A stretch of 64,000 nt of DNA. Origin: Streptomyces sp. YIM 130001. GTDB lineage: Bacteria > Actinomycetota > Actinomycetes > Streptomycetales > Streptomycetaceae. A program made the translations under genes and the position numbers. The DNA lies in contig NZ_KZ984549.1 in the NCBI RefSeq assembly GCF_003574445.1, forward strand, positions 1 through 64,000. The letters run 5' to 3'. The notes under the pieces were generated by a model that worked only from the letters and a program-made list of their open reading frames with translations, had not been told where the DNA came from and made no database searches. Within the stretch, counting starts at the first letter, position 1. Each line of letters opens with the position of its first letter. This document shows positions 56,372 through 64,000 of this stretch, one piece after another.

Positions 56372-56927
56372 CCGCCCCCTCGCTTCCAGTTCCCCTGCTG
56401 TGCCAGTTCCCCTGCTGGAGACCCTAGTTGGCGGGTGAATCTACGGCACAGGTCCAGGCCATGCACCCCATCCCCACAGCTTCAGCTGGGAGTTACCGTC
56501 CCGCCGCCCCTACAACACCCGGCTCCTGTCGGCTACTTCAAGCCACCGAGCGGGCGGCACGGCCGCTGTGTCCGATACGCGCTCGATCCGCTCTGACGGC
56601 GCTGGGAGACGACCCGCGCCACCCCGTACTGCACGGCGAGGGCGCCATCTCGATCTTCTCCTCCGACTCGGGTCCGACCGATGCACTGCGCGGTCCGAAG
56701 GCCCCGACCGACAAGGGCCGTCCGGGCAGGATCATAGGTGAGCTGCAGGAGTTGCCGACGGCCCGACGTGAAGCGCACAGATGATCCGGCGTCCCGTCTC
56801 GCCCCGTAGCCCCCTACGCCCGCGCGCCGCGGTGGCGTCGCTCTCCGTGGCCAGCGGGATGTCGAAGCATCCGTATGCGGGAGTCGCTGATGGCTGGTAT
56901 CCGTTGTGCCGGCGGTGGCCCGCCCTG
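56372..56927. other. Gene-poor 556-bp region
   Basis: No gene is recognised. A + strand open frame at 56428-56784 would encode 118 residues without a ribosome binding site or known domain. Minus-strand frames through 56533-56800 also lack starts with support. The region may contain a decayed gene, since phrases such as LQLTYDPARTALVGRGLRTA appear in one minus frame. The left end holds the whiB-like promoter and a tandem repeat. Confidence 0.35.
56386..56417. repeat. 17-bp-period tandem repeat in whiB leader
   Basis: CCAGTTCCCCTGCTG occurs at 56386-56400 and again at 56403-56417. The two copies lie between the putative -10 of the whiB-like gene and its ATG, hence in the 5' leader. Confidence 0.6.
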
Positions 56928-58166
56928 TCACGCCCTCGGCTTCCCGCGCGCGGATGAAGCCTGCGAGGTGTCCGCCCCGGAGCTCACGTGCCGCTGGGTC
57001 TCCTGCGGGCCGTGCCAGTCCAGGCACATCACGGTGGCATCGTCCTGGAGGCGTCCGCCGGCCGCCTCCAGGACGGCGGACGTCAGGGCCAGTGCCGTCT
57101 CCCGCGGGTGCAGGCCACGAGTTCGCTCCAGCAGTGCGGGCAACTGCACATTCGCTGCGTGCCGTTCGATCATGCCGTCGGTGAACATGAGCAGACGGTC
57201 GCCGGGGCGCAGATCCAGGGACTGGACACGGTAGGGCTGGGGCGCGAGCTCGGACAGCCCGAAGGGCTGGTCCACCTCGCACGTGACCACTTCCACCGTG
57301 CCCTCGCGCAAACGCAGCGGCCAGGGGTGGCCTGCGTTGACGAACTGGACCTGCCCGGTACGAAGGTTGACGCGCAGCAGCTGCCCGGTGGCGTGACCGC
57401 GACCGTGGTCGACCAGAGCCCGATCGGCCAGTCGCGCTTGCTCGGCCAGCCCCGCTCCCGCCCGGCGGGCGCCGCGCAGAGCGCCCACCAGGACGGTCGC
57501 GGCAAGGGCAGCGTCGATGTCGTGCCCCATGGGGTCGGTCACCGACAGGTGCAGGACGTCGCGCTCCAAGGCGTAGTCGAAGGTGTCGCCGCTGAGGTTC
57601 TCGGAGGGCTCCAGGTTCCCGCACAGCGTGAATTGTGCGGCTTCGCACGACAGTGACATGGGCAGCAGCTGGTACTGGATCTCCGCGGCCAAGGAAGGGG
57701 GCCTGGAGCGTTTGCCCCAGGTGTAGAAGTCCGTGAACCGCCCGTTGGCGATCACGATGTAAGCCAGGAGGTGGGCGGCTTCCCCGATCTCGGCGAGTAC
57801 GCCCTCGCCGAGATCGCTGGGCAGGAGCAATTCCAGCAACCCGATGGCGTCTCCGCGGTTGGTGACCGGAACGATCACCCGCTGCTCCTCGCCCGCCGTC
57901 TCCTGATGCAACTGCTGGGTGCGGATCACCTGCTCGTAGACGCTGCCGAACAAGGGCGTCCGCTCCGCTTCCGGCCCGCCCTCGACCAGGCCGGCGGTGG
58001 ACAGCCGCGCCACCGCCTGTCCGGTCAGGTCCACGATGAGGAAGGAGACCTTCGTGGCGTCGAACCGTCGACGCAGATGCTCCGCCACCACATCGACGGC
58101 CTCCACCGGCGCCGCCGTCTCCGCTGCCGTGAGCAGTCGGGCGAGCCTGCTGTGCCCACCGCTCAC
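56928..58166 (-). CDS. GAF-SpoIIE (PP2C) phosphatase
   Basis: The protein of about 412 residues has a GAF-like N-domain ([20 protein letters not shown], then [20 protein letters not shown]) and a SpoIIE phosphatase domain with [60 protein letters not shown] and [10 protein letters not shown]. It likely acts on an anti-sigma antagonist. GTG 58166 is preferred for its GAGGAAGAG site; an ATG at 58223 adds 19 basic residues. It ends in a Ser/Gln/Arg-rich tail. Confidence 0.88.
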   Translation of the reverse strand: MSGGHSRLARLLTAAETAAPVEAVDVVAEHLRRRFDATKVSFLIVDLTGQAVARLSTAGLVEGGPEAERTPLFGSVYEQVIRTQQLHQETAGEEQRVIVPVTNRGDAIGLLELLLPSDLGEGVLAEIGEAAHLLAYIVIANGRFTDFYTWGKRSRPPSLAAEIQYQLLPMSLSCEAAQFTLCGNLEPSENLSGDTFDYALERDVLHLSVTDPMGHDIDAALAATVLVGALRGARRAGAGLAEQARLADRALVDHGRGHATGQLLRVNLRTGQVQFVNAGHPWPLRLREGTVEVVTCEVDQPFGLSELAPQPYRVQSLDLRPGDRLLMFTDGMIERHAANVQLPALLERTRGLHPRETALALTSAVLEAAGGRLQDDATVMCLDWHGPQETQRHVSSGADTSQASSARGKPRA

Positions 58167-58240
58167 GCTTCGCTCTCTTCCTCGCCTGCGTCTCAGCTTG
58201 GGTACCCGCACGGCAAGCGTCAATCGGAGACCGGCCGGGC

Positions 58241-59125
58241 TCAGGCTTCGGGGATGGGCCGGCCGTGGTCTGCCAGATTCATGGACTCCGGCTCCGGGCC
58301 GCCGCGTCGGCCGGTCTCCAGGCCGTCGATCGCCTTCAGCTCGCCGGCCGTGAGGTCGAAGTCGAAGACGTCGATGTTCTCGGCGATCCGGTGGCGCTTG
58401 GTCGACTTCGGGATCACGGAGCGGCCCTGCTGGAGGCCCCAGCGAAGCAGCACCTGGGCCGGGGACTTGCCGTGCGCCTCGGCGATACCGGTGACGACGT
58501 CGTCCTCGAGGACGCTGCGGCGGTCCTCGCCGTATCCCGGGTAGAAGGTGATCCCGCCGATCGGGGACCAGGCCTGGTTGAGGATGCCGTTGCGGTCGTC
58601 GAATTCGAGGACGGTGCGCTGCTGGAAGTACGGGTGGATCTCCAGCTGGTTGACGGCCGGGACGACCGTGGTGGCGTCGAGCAGTGCGGTCAGGTGGTCG
58701 ACCATGAAGTTGCTGACGCCGATGGCCCGGACCTTGCCGTCGGCGAGGAGCTTCTCCAGAGCACGGTAGGCCGCCACGGTCCTGTCGAAGTCCGACGGCA
58801 GCGCCTGGTGCAGGATGAGCAGGTCGATCCGGTCGAGCCCGAGTTTGGCGGCGCCCTTGTCGAAACCGTGCAGGGTCTCGTCGTAGCCGTAGTCGCTGAT
58901 CCAGATCTTCGTCTCGACGAAGATCTCCTCCCGGGGCACGCCGGAGTCCCGCAGGGCCTGGCCGACCTCGCGCTCGTTGCCGTAGGCGGCGGCCGTGTCG
59001 ATGTGCCGGTAGCCCAGGTCGAGCGCGTCCTCGACGGCGGCACGGGTCTCGTCCGGCGGGGTCTGGAAGACGCCGAGTCCGAGGGCGGGCATCTCTACAC
59101 CGTTGTTGAGGGTGATCGTCTGCAT
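58241..59125 (-). CDS. Aldo/keto reductase, AKR5-like
   Basis: The 294-residue TIM-barrel reductase has the catalytic tetrad Asp/Tyr ([11 protein letters not shown]), Lys (FVETKIW) and His (LLILHQALP), and NADPH-binding [15 protein letters not shown]. The C-terminal tail is longer than usual. It reduces aldehydes or ketones with NADPH. It is divergent from an XRE regulator that also leads a second reductase gene, so both reductases may share control. Confidence 0.93.
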   Translation of the reverse strand: MQTITLNNGVEMPALGLGVFQTPPDETRAAVEDALDLGYRHIDTAAAYGNEREVGQALRDSGVPREEIFVETKIWISDYGYDETLHGFDKGAAKLGLDRIDLLILHQALPSDFDRTVAAYRALEKLLADGKVRAIGVSNFMVDHLTALLDATTVVPAVNQLEIHPYFQQRTVLEFDDRNGILNQAWSPIGGITFYPGYGEDRRSVLEDDVVTGIAEAHGKSPAQVLLRWGLQQGRSVIPKSTKRHRIAENIDVFDFDLTAGELKAIDGLETGRRGGPEPESMNLADHGRPIPEA

Positions 59126-59392
59126 CGCTGAGCCTTTCGTTGCGGGTGGCGCTTGCGTGCGGGGGGCACGCTGCGGGTCGGGACGGTCACGACCACAGGT
59201 AGCGCCCGCCGTCCAGGAAACCGCGGATCGGCGCGCAGGTGGGAGTCACTGCTCTTCCAGGTAATGGCAGTACCTCGCGGGCGCTCACCGCCGGATCTAC
59301 CGTGAAGGCACCGGCACAGGATGCACATCGAGCCAGAGGAGTTGCCGTATGCCCGCCCGCCTCGTCGCCCCCGTCACCGAAGCCCGCGGGCC

Positions 59393-60295
59393 GTGAGTAC
59401 GGCCGACCGCAGCAGGAAGACGCCGACCGCCGAGGTCCGGGAGTTCCTGAGTACTCGCCGGGCACGGATCACGCCGGAACAGGCCGGACTGCCGGTCTAC
59501 GGAGGGAACCGGCGCGTGGCCGGGCTCCGCCGTGAGGAAGTCGCTCTCCTCGCGGGCATGAGCGTTGATTACTACGTACGGCTCGAACGCGGGAACCTCG
59601 GCGGCGCATCGGACTCCGTACTGGAGTCCCTCGCGCACGCGCTGCAACTGGACGAGGCCGAACGCACCCACCTCTACGACCTCGCCCGCGCGGCCGCCCC
59701 GGCGGGCCGGCGTCCGACCGTCACGGCGTCGCGGGTGCGGCCCACCATGCTGCGCCTGCTCGACTCCATGACCGACGTGCCGGCCTACGTACGCAACGCT
59801 CGCTTCGACATCGTGGCCGCGAACGCGCTGGGCCGGGCCCTGTACGCACCGGTCTTCGACTCACCGCTGTTCGTGCGGCGCGGTCCGGTCAACAGCGCCC
59901 GCTTCATGTTCCTCGACCCGGCGAGCCGGGAGTTCTGGTCGGACTGGGACCGGGGCGCCGACGACGCGGTCGGGTTCCTGCGCACCGAGACGGGCCGGGC
60001 GCCCAACGACAAGGCACTGACCGATCTGATCGGCGAACTGACCGCGAAGAGCGACGACTTCGCGCGCCGGTGGGCCCGCCACGACGTGAAGTTCCACCGC
60101 TCCGGCCTGAAGAACCTGCACCACCCACTGGTTGGCGATCTCGCCCTGCCCTACGAGGCGATGGAGCTGCCGGCCGATCCGGGCCTGCGCCTGAACTTCT
60201 ACACGCCCGAGCCGGACTCCCGGGAACAGGCGGCACTCGGCCTCCTCGCCAGTTGGGAACGCACCGGCAAGACCGTTCCCTCCGGGAACCAGTGA
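59393..60295 (+). CDS. XRE regulator with MmyB-like ligand domain
   Basis: The protein of about 300 residues has an N-terminal HTH_XRE (EVREFLSTRRARITPEQAGL, LRREEVALLAGMSVDYYVRL). A C-terminal MmyB-like PAS-type domain follows (MTDVPAYVRNARFDIVAANA, ARFMFLDPASREFWSDWD). Members often sit beside short-chain dehydrogenases or aldo/keto reductases they control. GTG 59393 starts the usual STADRSRKT-like arm; an ATG at 59321 would add 24 residues. It is followed by a reductase gene after 22 bp. Confidence 0.9.
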   Translation: MSTADRSRKTPTAEVREFLSTRRARITPEQAGLPVYGGNRRVAGLRREEVALLAGMSVDYYVRLERGNLGGASDSVLESLAHALQLDEAERTHLYDLARAAAPAGRRPTVTASRVRPTMLRLLDSMTDVPAYVRNARFDIVAANALGRALYAPVFDSPLFVRRGPVNSARFMFLDPASREFWSDWDRGADDAVGFLRTETGRAPNDKALTDLIGELTAKSDDFARRWARHDVKFHRSGLKNLHHPLVGDLALPYEAMELPADPGLRLNFYTPEPDSREQAALGLLASWERTGKTVPSGNQ

Positions 60296-60317
60296 CCCTT
60301 CCAAGGAGAACCACCTG

Positions 60318-61336
60318 ATGCAGTACCGACCGCTCGGCCGCACCGGCGTCCAGGTCAGCCCGCTCTGCCTGGGCGCGATGATGTTCGGCCCCTGGGGCAA
60401 CGAGGACGAAGCCGACTCGATCCGGGTCATCCACCGCGCCCTCGACGCGGGCGTGAATTTCGTCGACACCGCAGACGTGTACTCCGCCGGTGTCTCGGAG
60501 GAGATGGTCGGCAAGGCCCTCGCGGGCCGCCGCGACGACGTGTTCCTGGCGACCAAGTTCTTCATGCCGATGGACAAGGACGATCCCAACCAGCGTGGCG
60601 GGTCACGGCGTTGGATCTTCCGAGAGGTCGAGAACTCCCTGCGGCGCCTGGGCACCGACCACATCGACCTCTACCAGGTCCACCGCCCGAGCCCGGACAC
60701 CGACGTCTCCGAGACCCTCGGCGCCCTCTCCGACCTCGTGCATCAGGGCAAGATCCGCTATATCGGCTCCTCCTCCTACTCCGGCTCCCAGATCGTCGAT
60801 GCCCAGTGGACTTCGCGGGAGCGGAACCTGGAGCGGTTCGTCACCGAGCAGCCGCCGTACTCGATTCTGGTCCGCGGGATCGAGGAGGACGTGTTGCCCG
60901 CGACGCGTCGCCACGGCCTGGGCACGCTCACCTATAGCCCCCTGTGCGGCGGCTGGCTCTCCGGCCGCTACCGCAAGGACGCCACCGCGGGCCCGGCTTC
61001 CTCGGCCCGTCCGCAGGCACGCTTCGACATGCGCTCCCCGGCCAACCAGCGCAAGCTCGACGCCGTCGAGCAGCTCGCCGTCCTCGCCGAGCAGAACGGC
61101 CTCACCCTGATCGAGCTCGCCGTCGCCTTCGTCGTGAACCACCCCGGCGTCACCTCGGCAATCATCGACCCGCGCACCATGGCCAACTGGAGGCGTTCCT
61201 GCCCGCCGCGGACGTCACGCTCTCGCCGGACGTACTGGACGCCGTCGACGAGATCGTCCCACCCGGCCTCACGGTCAACCCGGTCGACAACAGCTACGGC
61301 GACTTCGAACTGAGCCCGGCTCAGCGGCGTCGCTGA
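60318..61336 (+). pseudogene. Aldo/keto reductase, C-terminally frameshifted
   Basis: The start MQYRPLGRTGVQVSPLCLGA and catalytic residues (NFVDTADVYSAG, LATKFF, LYQVHRP) are intact. Near 61183 the frame breaks: after RTMANW the frame reads arginine-rich noise to a stop at 61313. The +1 frame gives LEAFLPAADVTLSPDVLDAV and VPPGLTVNPVDNSYGDFELS, ending at 61336. Restoring one C in ATGGCCAACTGG recovers MAQLEAFLPAAD, the normal tail. Most of the barrel is unaffected, so it is either a real disruption of the cofactor-binding tail or an indel error. It is co-oriented with the XRE regulator. Confidence 0.8.
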
Positions 61337-61358
61337 CGTGATCCGCGAGGGCGAGGCC

Positions 61359-62720
61359 CTACCGCACCAGGCACGGCCGCTTGGCGTTGAACTCCCAGCC
61401 GGGGACCAGGTAGTTCATGGCGATGGCGTCGTCGCGTGCGCCGAGTGCCTTCTCGCGGTACAGCGCGTGGGCCGCGTGCAGGCGATCCGGGTCCAGTCGT
61501 ACACCGAGTCCGGGTGCGGAGGGGACGGCGATCTCGCCGCCGGTGATGCGTGGCGGGGTGACGGTGAGGCGCTCCAGGCCTTCCTGCCAGATCCAGTGGG
61601 TGTCGAGGGCGTTGTACTCGCCGGGCGCCGCGGCGCCGCAGTGCGTGATCATCGCGAGGGAGATGTCGAAGTGGTTGTTGGAGTGGCAGCCCCAGGTGAG
61701 TCCCACCGCGTGGCAGAGCTGGGCGACTCGTACCGAGCCCTGCATGGTCCAGAAGTGCGGGTCGGCGAGCGGGATGGAGACGGACTGCAGGGCCAGTGCG
61801 TGGGTCAGCTGGCGCCAGTCGGTGGCGATCATGTTGGTCGCGGTGGGCAGGCCGGTGGCGCGGCGGAACTCGGCGAGGATCTCGCGTCCCGAGTAGCCGT
61901 CCTCTGCCCCGCAGGGGTCCTCCGCGTAGGCGAGGGTGTCGACGAGCGGGCGGCACAACTCGACGGCCTCGCGCAGCGACCAGGCGCCGTTCGGGTCGAG
62001 GGTGACGCGGGCCTCGGGGAAACGTCGCTTGAGGGCACGCACCGCGGTGACCTCCGCGGTGCCGTCCAGGACTCCGCCCTTGAGCTTGAAATCCCGGAAT
62101 CCGTACAGGTCGTGGGCGGCCTCGGCCTGGCGTACGACGGCCTCGGGGGTAAGGGCTTCCTCGTGCCGGACGCGGTACCAGTCCGTGTCGGCGTCGGGTT
62201 CACGGACGTAGTCCAGGTCCGTGCGGTCGGGGTCGCCGACATAGAAGAGGTAGCCCAACATGCGTACGGAGTCGCGCTGTTGGCCGTCGCCGAGGAGAGC
62301 GGCGACGGGTACGTCCAGGTGCTGGCCGAGGAGGTCGAGCAGGGCGGACTCGATCGCGGTGACGGCGTGGACGGTGGTCCGCAGGTCGAAGGTCTGACTG
62401 CCGCGCCCTGACCGGTCACGGTCGGCGAAGCGGTCGCGGACGGCTCGCAGGACTGCCTTGTAGGTGCCCAACTCCGCGCCCAGGACCAGAGCTTGAGCAT
62501 CCTCAAGGGTGCGGGTGATGGCCTCGCCTCCGGGTACCTCGCCGAGTCCGGTGCGCCCCTCGGAGTCCGTGAGGACGAGCACGTTACGAGTGAAGTAGGG
62601 GCCGTGGGCCCCGGACAGGTTCAGCTCCATGCTGTCCCGGCCTGCTACGGGAAACACCGCGTACGCCGCGACGGTCGGTTGTCCGCTGCCCATCGGATCC
62701 CCAGCCCCCGTGATTCTCAT
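61359..62720 (-). CDS. gudD: Glucarate dehydratase, enolase superfamily
   Basis: The 453-residue protein matches glucarate dehydratase. It shows the catalytic Lys pair in [10 protein letters not shown], metal Asp in TLDPNGAWS, metal Glu in [25 protein letters not shown] and [17 protein letters not shown], and catalytic His in [14 protein letters not shown]. It dehydrates D-glucarate (and L-idarate) to 5-keto-4-deoxyglucarate. No aldolase or transporter for this pathway is adjacent, so it stands alone. The start is ATG 62720; a later Met (PMGSGQ) is possible. Confidence 0.94.
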   Translation of the reverse strand: MRITGAGDPMGSGQPTVAAYAVFPVAGRDSMELNLSGAHGPYFTRNVLVLTDSEGRTGLGEVPGGEAITRTLEDAQALVLGAELGTYKAVLRAVRDRFADRDRSGRGSQTFDLRTTVHAVTAIESALLDLLGQHLDVPVAALLGDGQQRDSVRMLGYLFYVGDPDRTDLDYVREPDADTDWYRVRHEEALTPEAVVRQAEAAHDLYGFRDFKLKGGVLDGTAEVTAVRALKRRFPEARVTLDPNGAWSLREAVELCRPLVDTLAYAEDPCGAEDGYSGREILAEFRRATGLPTATNMIATDWRQLTHALALQSVSIPLADPHFWTMQGSVRVAQLCHAVGLTWGCHSNNHFDISLAMITHCGAAAPGEYNALDTHWIWQEGLERLTVTPPRITGGEIAVPSAPGLGVRLDPDRLHAAHALYREKALGARDDAIAMNYLVPGWEFNAKRPCLVR

Positions 62721-62826
62721 ATGTGGACGTCAGTTGCGTATGAAGACGAGCTGAGGCTAGGACGAGCCGCTCGGGGCGTCAATGGGCCCGCTCCCCGAGC
62801 GGCTCGGTCACCACTGCGCGGGGTAG

Positions 62827-64000
62827 TCAGCCCCGGTAGGTCTCCAGCAGCCGCAGCCAGATCTCGCTGATCGTCGGGTAGGCGGGGACCGCGTGCCAGA
62901 GGCGCTCGATCGGCACCTCGGCGGTCACCGCGATGGTGGCCGCGTGGAGCAGTTCACCGGCCCCGGGGCCGACGAAGGTGACGCCGATGACGGTCTCCGT
63001 GTCGAGGTCCACCAGCATGCGGGCCTGCCCGCGGTAGCCGTGGGCGTACAGGCCCGCGCCCGCGACCGCGCCCATGTCATAGTCGACGGCGCGCACCCGG
63101 CGGCCGGACTCCTCGGCCTCGGCGAGCGTCGGGCCGACGGCGGCCGCTTCCGGGTCGGTGAACACCACTTGCGGTACGGCACGGTGGTCGGCGGTCGCCG
63201 CGTGCGCACCCCAGGGGTCCGTCTCGAGGAGGGGAACCCCGCCCGCCCTGGCCGCGATGGCGGCACCGGCGATCCCCGCCTGGTACTTGCCCTGGTGGGT
63301 GAGCAGAGCCCGGTGGTTGACGTCGCCGACCGCGTACAGCCAGCCGGTGCCCTCCACTCGGCAGCTGTCGTCCGTGGTGAGCCAGGAGCCGTCCTCGAGG
63401 CCGACGGACTCCAGTCCGAGGCCGTCCGTGCGCGGGGCGCGGCCGGTGGCCATGAGCACCTCGTCCGCCTCCACGAGCGAGCCGTCACCGAGGGTCAGGG
63501 TGACGGTGTCCCCGCTGCGGACCACCGAGGTCACATCGGTGCCGGTACGCACGTCCGCCCCGGCCTCGCGCAGCCCCTCGGCGACGAGCTCGCCGGCGAA
63601 GGGTTCCATGCGCGGCAGCAGCCTGTCCGTACGGGCCAGGAGCGTGACCTGGGAGCCGAGCCCTTGCCAGGCGGCGGCCATCTCGGTGCCGACAACTCCC
63701 CCGCCGACCACCGCGAGCCGCCCCGGCACGTGGTCCGCGCTGGTGGCTTCGCGGCTGGTCCAGGCGCGGGCCCCGGCGAGCCCGGGCAGATCGGGCAGCA
63801 CCGCACGGCTGCCGGTGCACACCGCCACGGCATGCCGCGCCTCCAGGACGTGCCGCTCCCCCTCGGGGCTGGTCACGACGACGCGTTTCGGTCCGTCGAG
63901 ACGACCGTGGCCGCGCAGGACCTTGACGCCGATGGAATCGAGCCATTCGGCCTGGCCGTCGTCCTTCCAGTTGTTGGTGTAGTAGTCGCGATGGGCGAGT
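62827..64000 (-). CDS. FAD/NAD(P) oxidoreductase, partial
   Basis: The gene runs off the right edge; the last 390 or so residues are present. It has NAD-binding VVGGGVVGTEMAAAWQGLG, FAD motif GWLYAVGDVNHRALLTHQGK, and a Pyr_redox dimerisation domain (VPQVVFTDPEAAAVGPTLAE, FVGPGAGELLHAATIAV). In disulfide reductases the C-terminus reads HxHPTxSE; here it reads AVPAYPTISE, with Tyr for the base His. It may therefore be a flavoprotein without disulfide chemistry. The N-terminal redox-Cys region lies outside the window. Confidence 0.85.
   Translation of the reverse strand, partial: LAHRDYYTNNWKDDGQAEWLDSIGVKVLRGHGRLDGPKRVVVTSPEGERHVLEARHAVAVCTGSRAVLPDLPGLAGARAWTSREATSADHVPGRLAVVGGGVVGTEMAAAWQGLGSQVTLLARTDRLLPRMEPFAGELVAEGLREAGADVRTGTDVTSVVRSGDTVTLTLGDGSLVEADEVLMATGRAPRTDGLGLESVGLEDGSWLTTDDSCRVEGTGWLYAVGDVNHRALLTHQGKYQAGIAGAAIAARAGGVPLLETDPWGAHAATADHRAVPQVVFTDPEAAAVGPTLAEAEESGRRVRAVDYDMGAVAGAGLYAHGYRGQARMLVDLDTETVIGVTFVGPGAGELLHAATIAVTAEVPIERLWHAVPAYPTISEIWLRLLETYRG

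Noticed and set aside
56428..56784. 118-aa + strand open frame
   Set aside because: No ribosome binding site, no recognised family and weak coding character; kept as an uncertain gap instead.

Overview
The window is a 64 kb stretch of a high-GC actinobacterial chromosome, almost certainly Streptomyces. Evidence: strong third-position GC bias in every credible gene, many GTG starts, leaderless-looking promoters, a WhiB protein, ECF sigma factors, SpoIIE/PP2C phosphatases, an rppA (THN synthase) operon and a Zur-controlled set of zinc-free ribosomal proteins. No tRNA, rRNA, CRISPR array, transposase or prophage gene was seen. The gene mix (stress, secondary metabolism, accessory catabolism, regulators) fits a chromosome-arm or accessory region.

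Layout, left to right. 0.2-1.8 kb: frameshifted MerR regulator fused to a DinB/maleylpyruvate-isomerase-like domain behind a palindromic promoter. 1.9-4.6 kb: divergent zinc-starvation ribosome cluster (rpsN, rpmB <- Zur box -> rpmG, rpmE2, CobW-like protein, rpsR). 4.7-8.6 kb: DJ-1/PfpI protein, phosphoketolase and universal stress protein. 8.7-16.1 kb: translationally coupled peptide ABC transporter with a C45 N-terminal-nucleophile hydrolase, divergent from an RpiR regulator, with two identical-geometry dyads between them. 16.1-17.5 kb: TetR/DUF2867 pair. 17.4-22.3 kb: rppA, CYP158-like P450 and a cupin (flaviolin pathway), divergent from an acyl-CoA carboxylase beta subunit. 22.3-33.7 kb: DUF4032, STAND-type ATPase, O-methyltransferase, a four-domain phosphatase, a ClpC/ClpB hybrid ATPase, LysE exporter with LysR regulator, and a frameshifted methyltransferase.

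34-39 kb: ECF sigma factor fused through a membrane helix to an extracytoplasmic CAP domain, a methyltransferase, an FG-GAP lipoprotein and a pirin. 39.1-42.8 kb: operon of ABC exporter plus NarL-type two-component system. 43-45.7 kb: two methyltransferases and DUF2071. 45.8-52.8 kb: a probable sulfated-compound utilisation locus: Tat-exported GH43-like glycosidase, cytoplasmic formylglycine sulfatase, ROK regulator and SsuABC-type importer, organised around a 51-bp imperfect palindrome. 52.8-58.2 kb: two PP2C phosphatases flanking catalase and a WhiB4/WblA-like protein. 58.2-64 kb: two aldo/keto reductases around an XRE regulator, glucarate dehydratase, and a flavoprotein cut by the window edge.

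Three genes carry single-base deletions that are repaired by restoring one base, so the sequence may contain indel errors. The most interesting units are the sulfatase/ROK/ABC locus with its giant dyad, the one-piece transmembrane sigma-CAP protein, the Clp ATPase lacking a ClpP-docking tripeptide, and the peptide transporter with C45 hydrolase.
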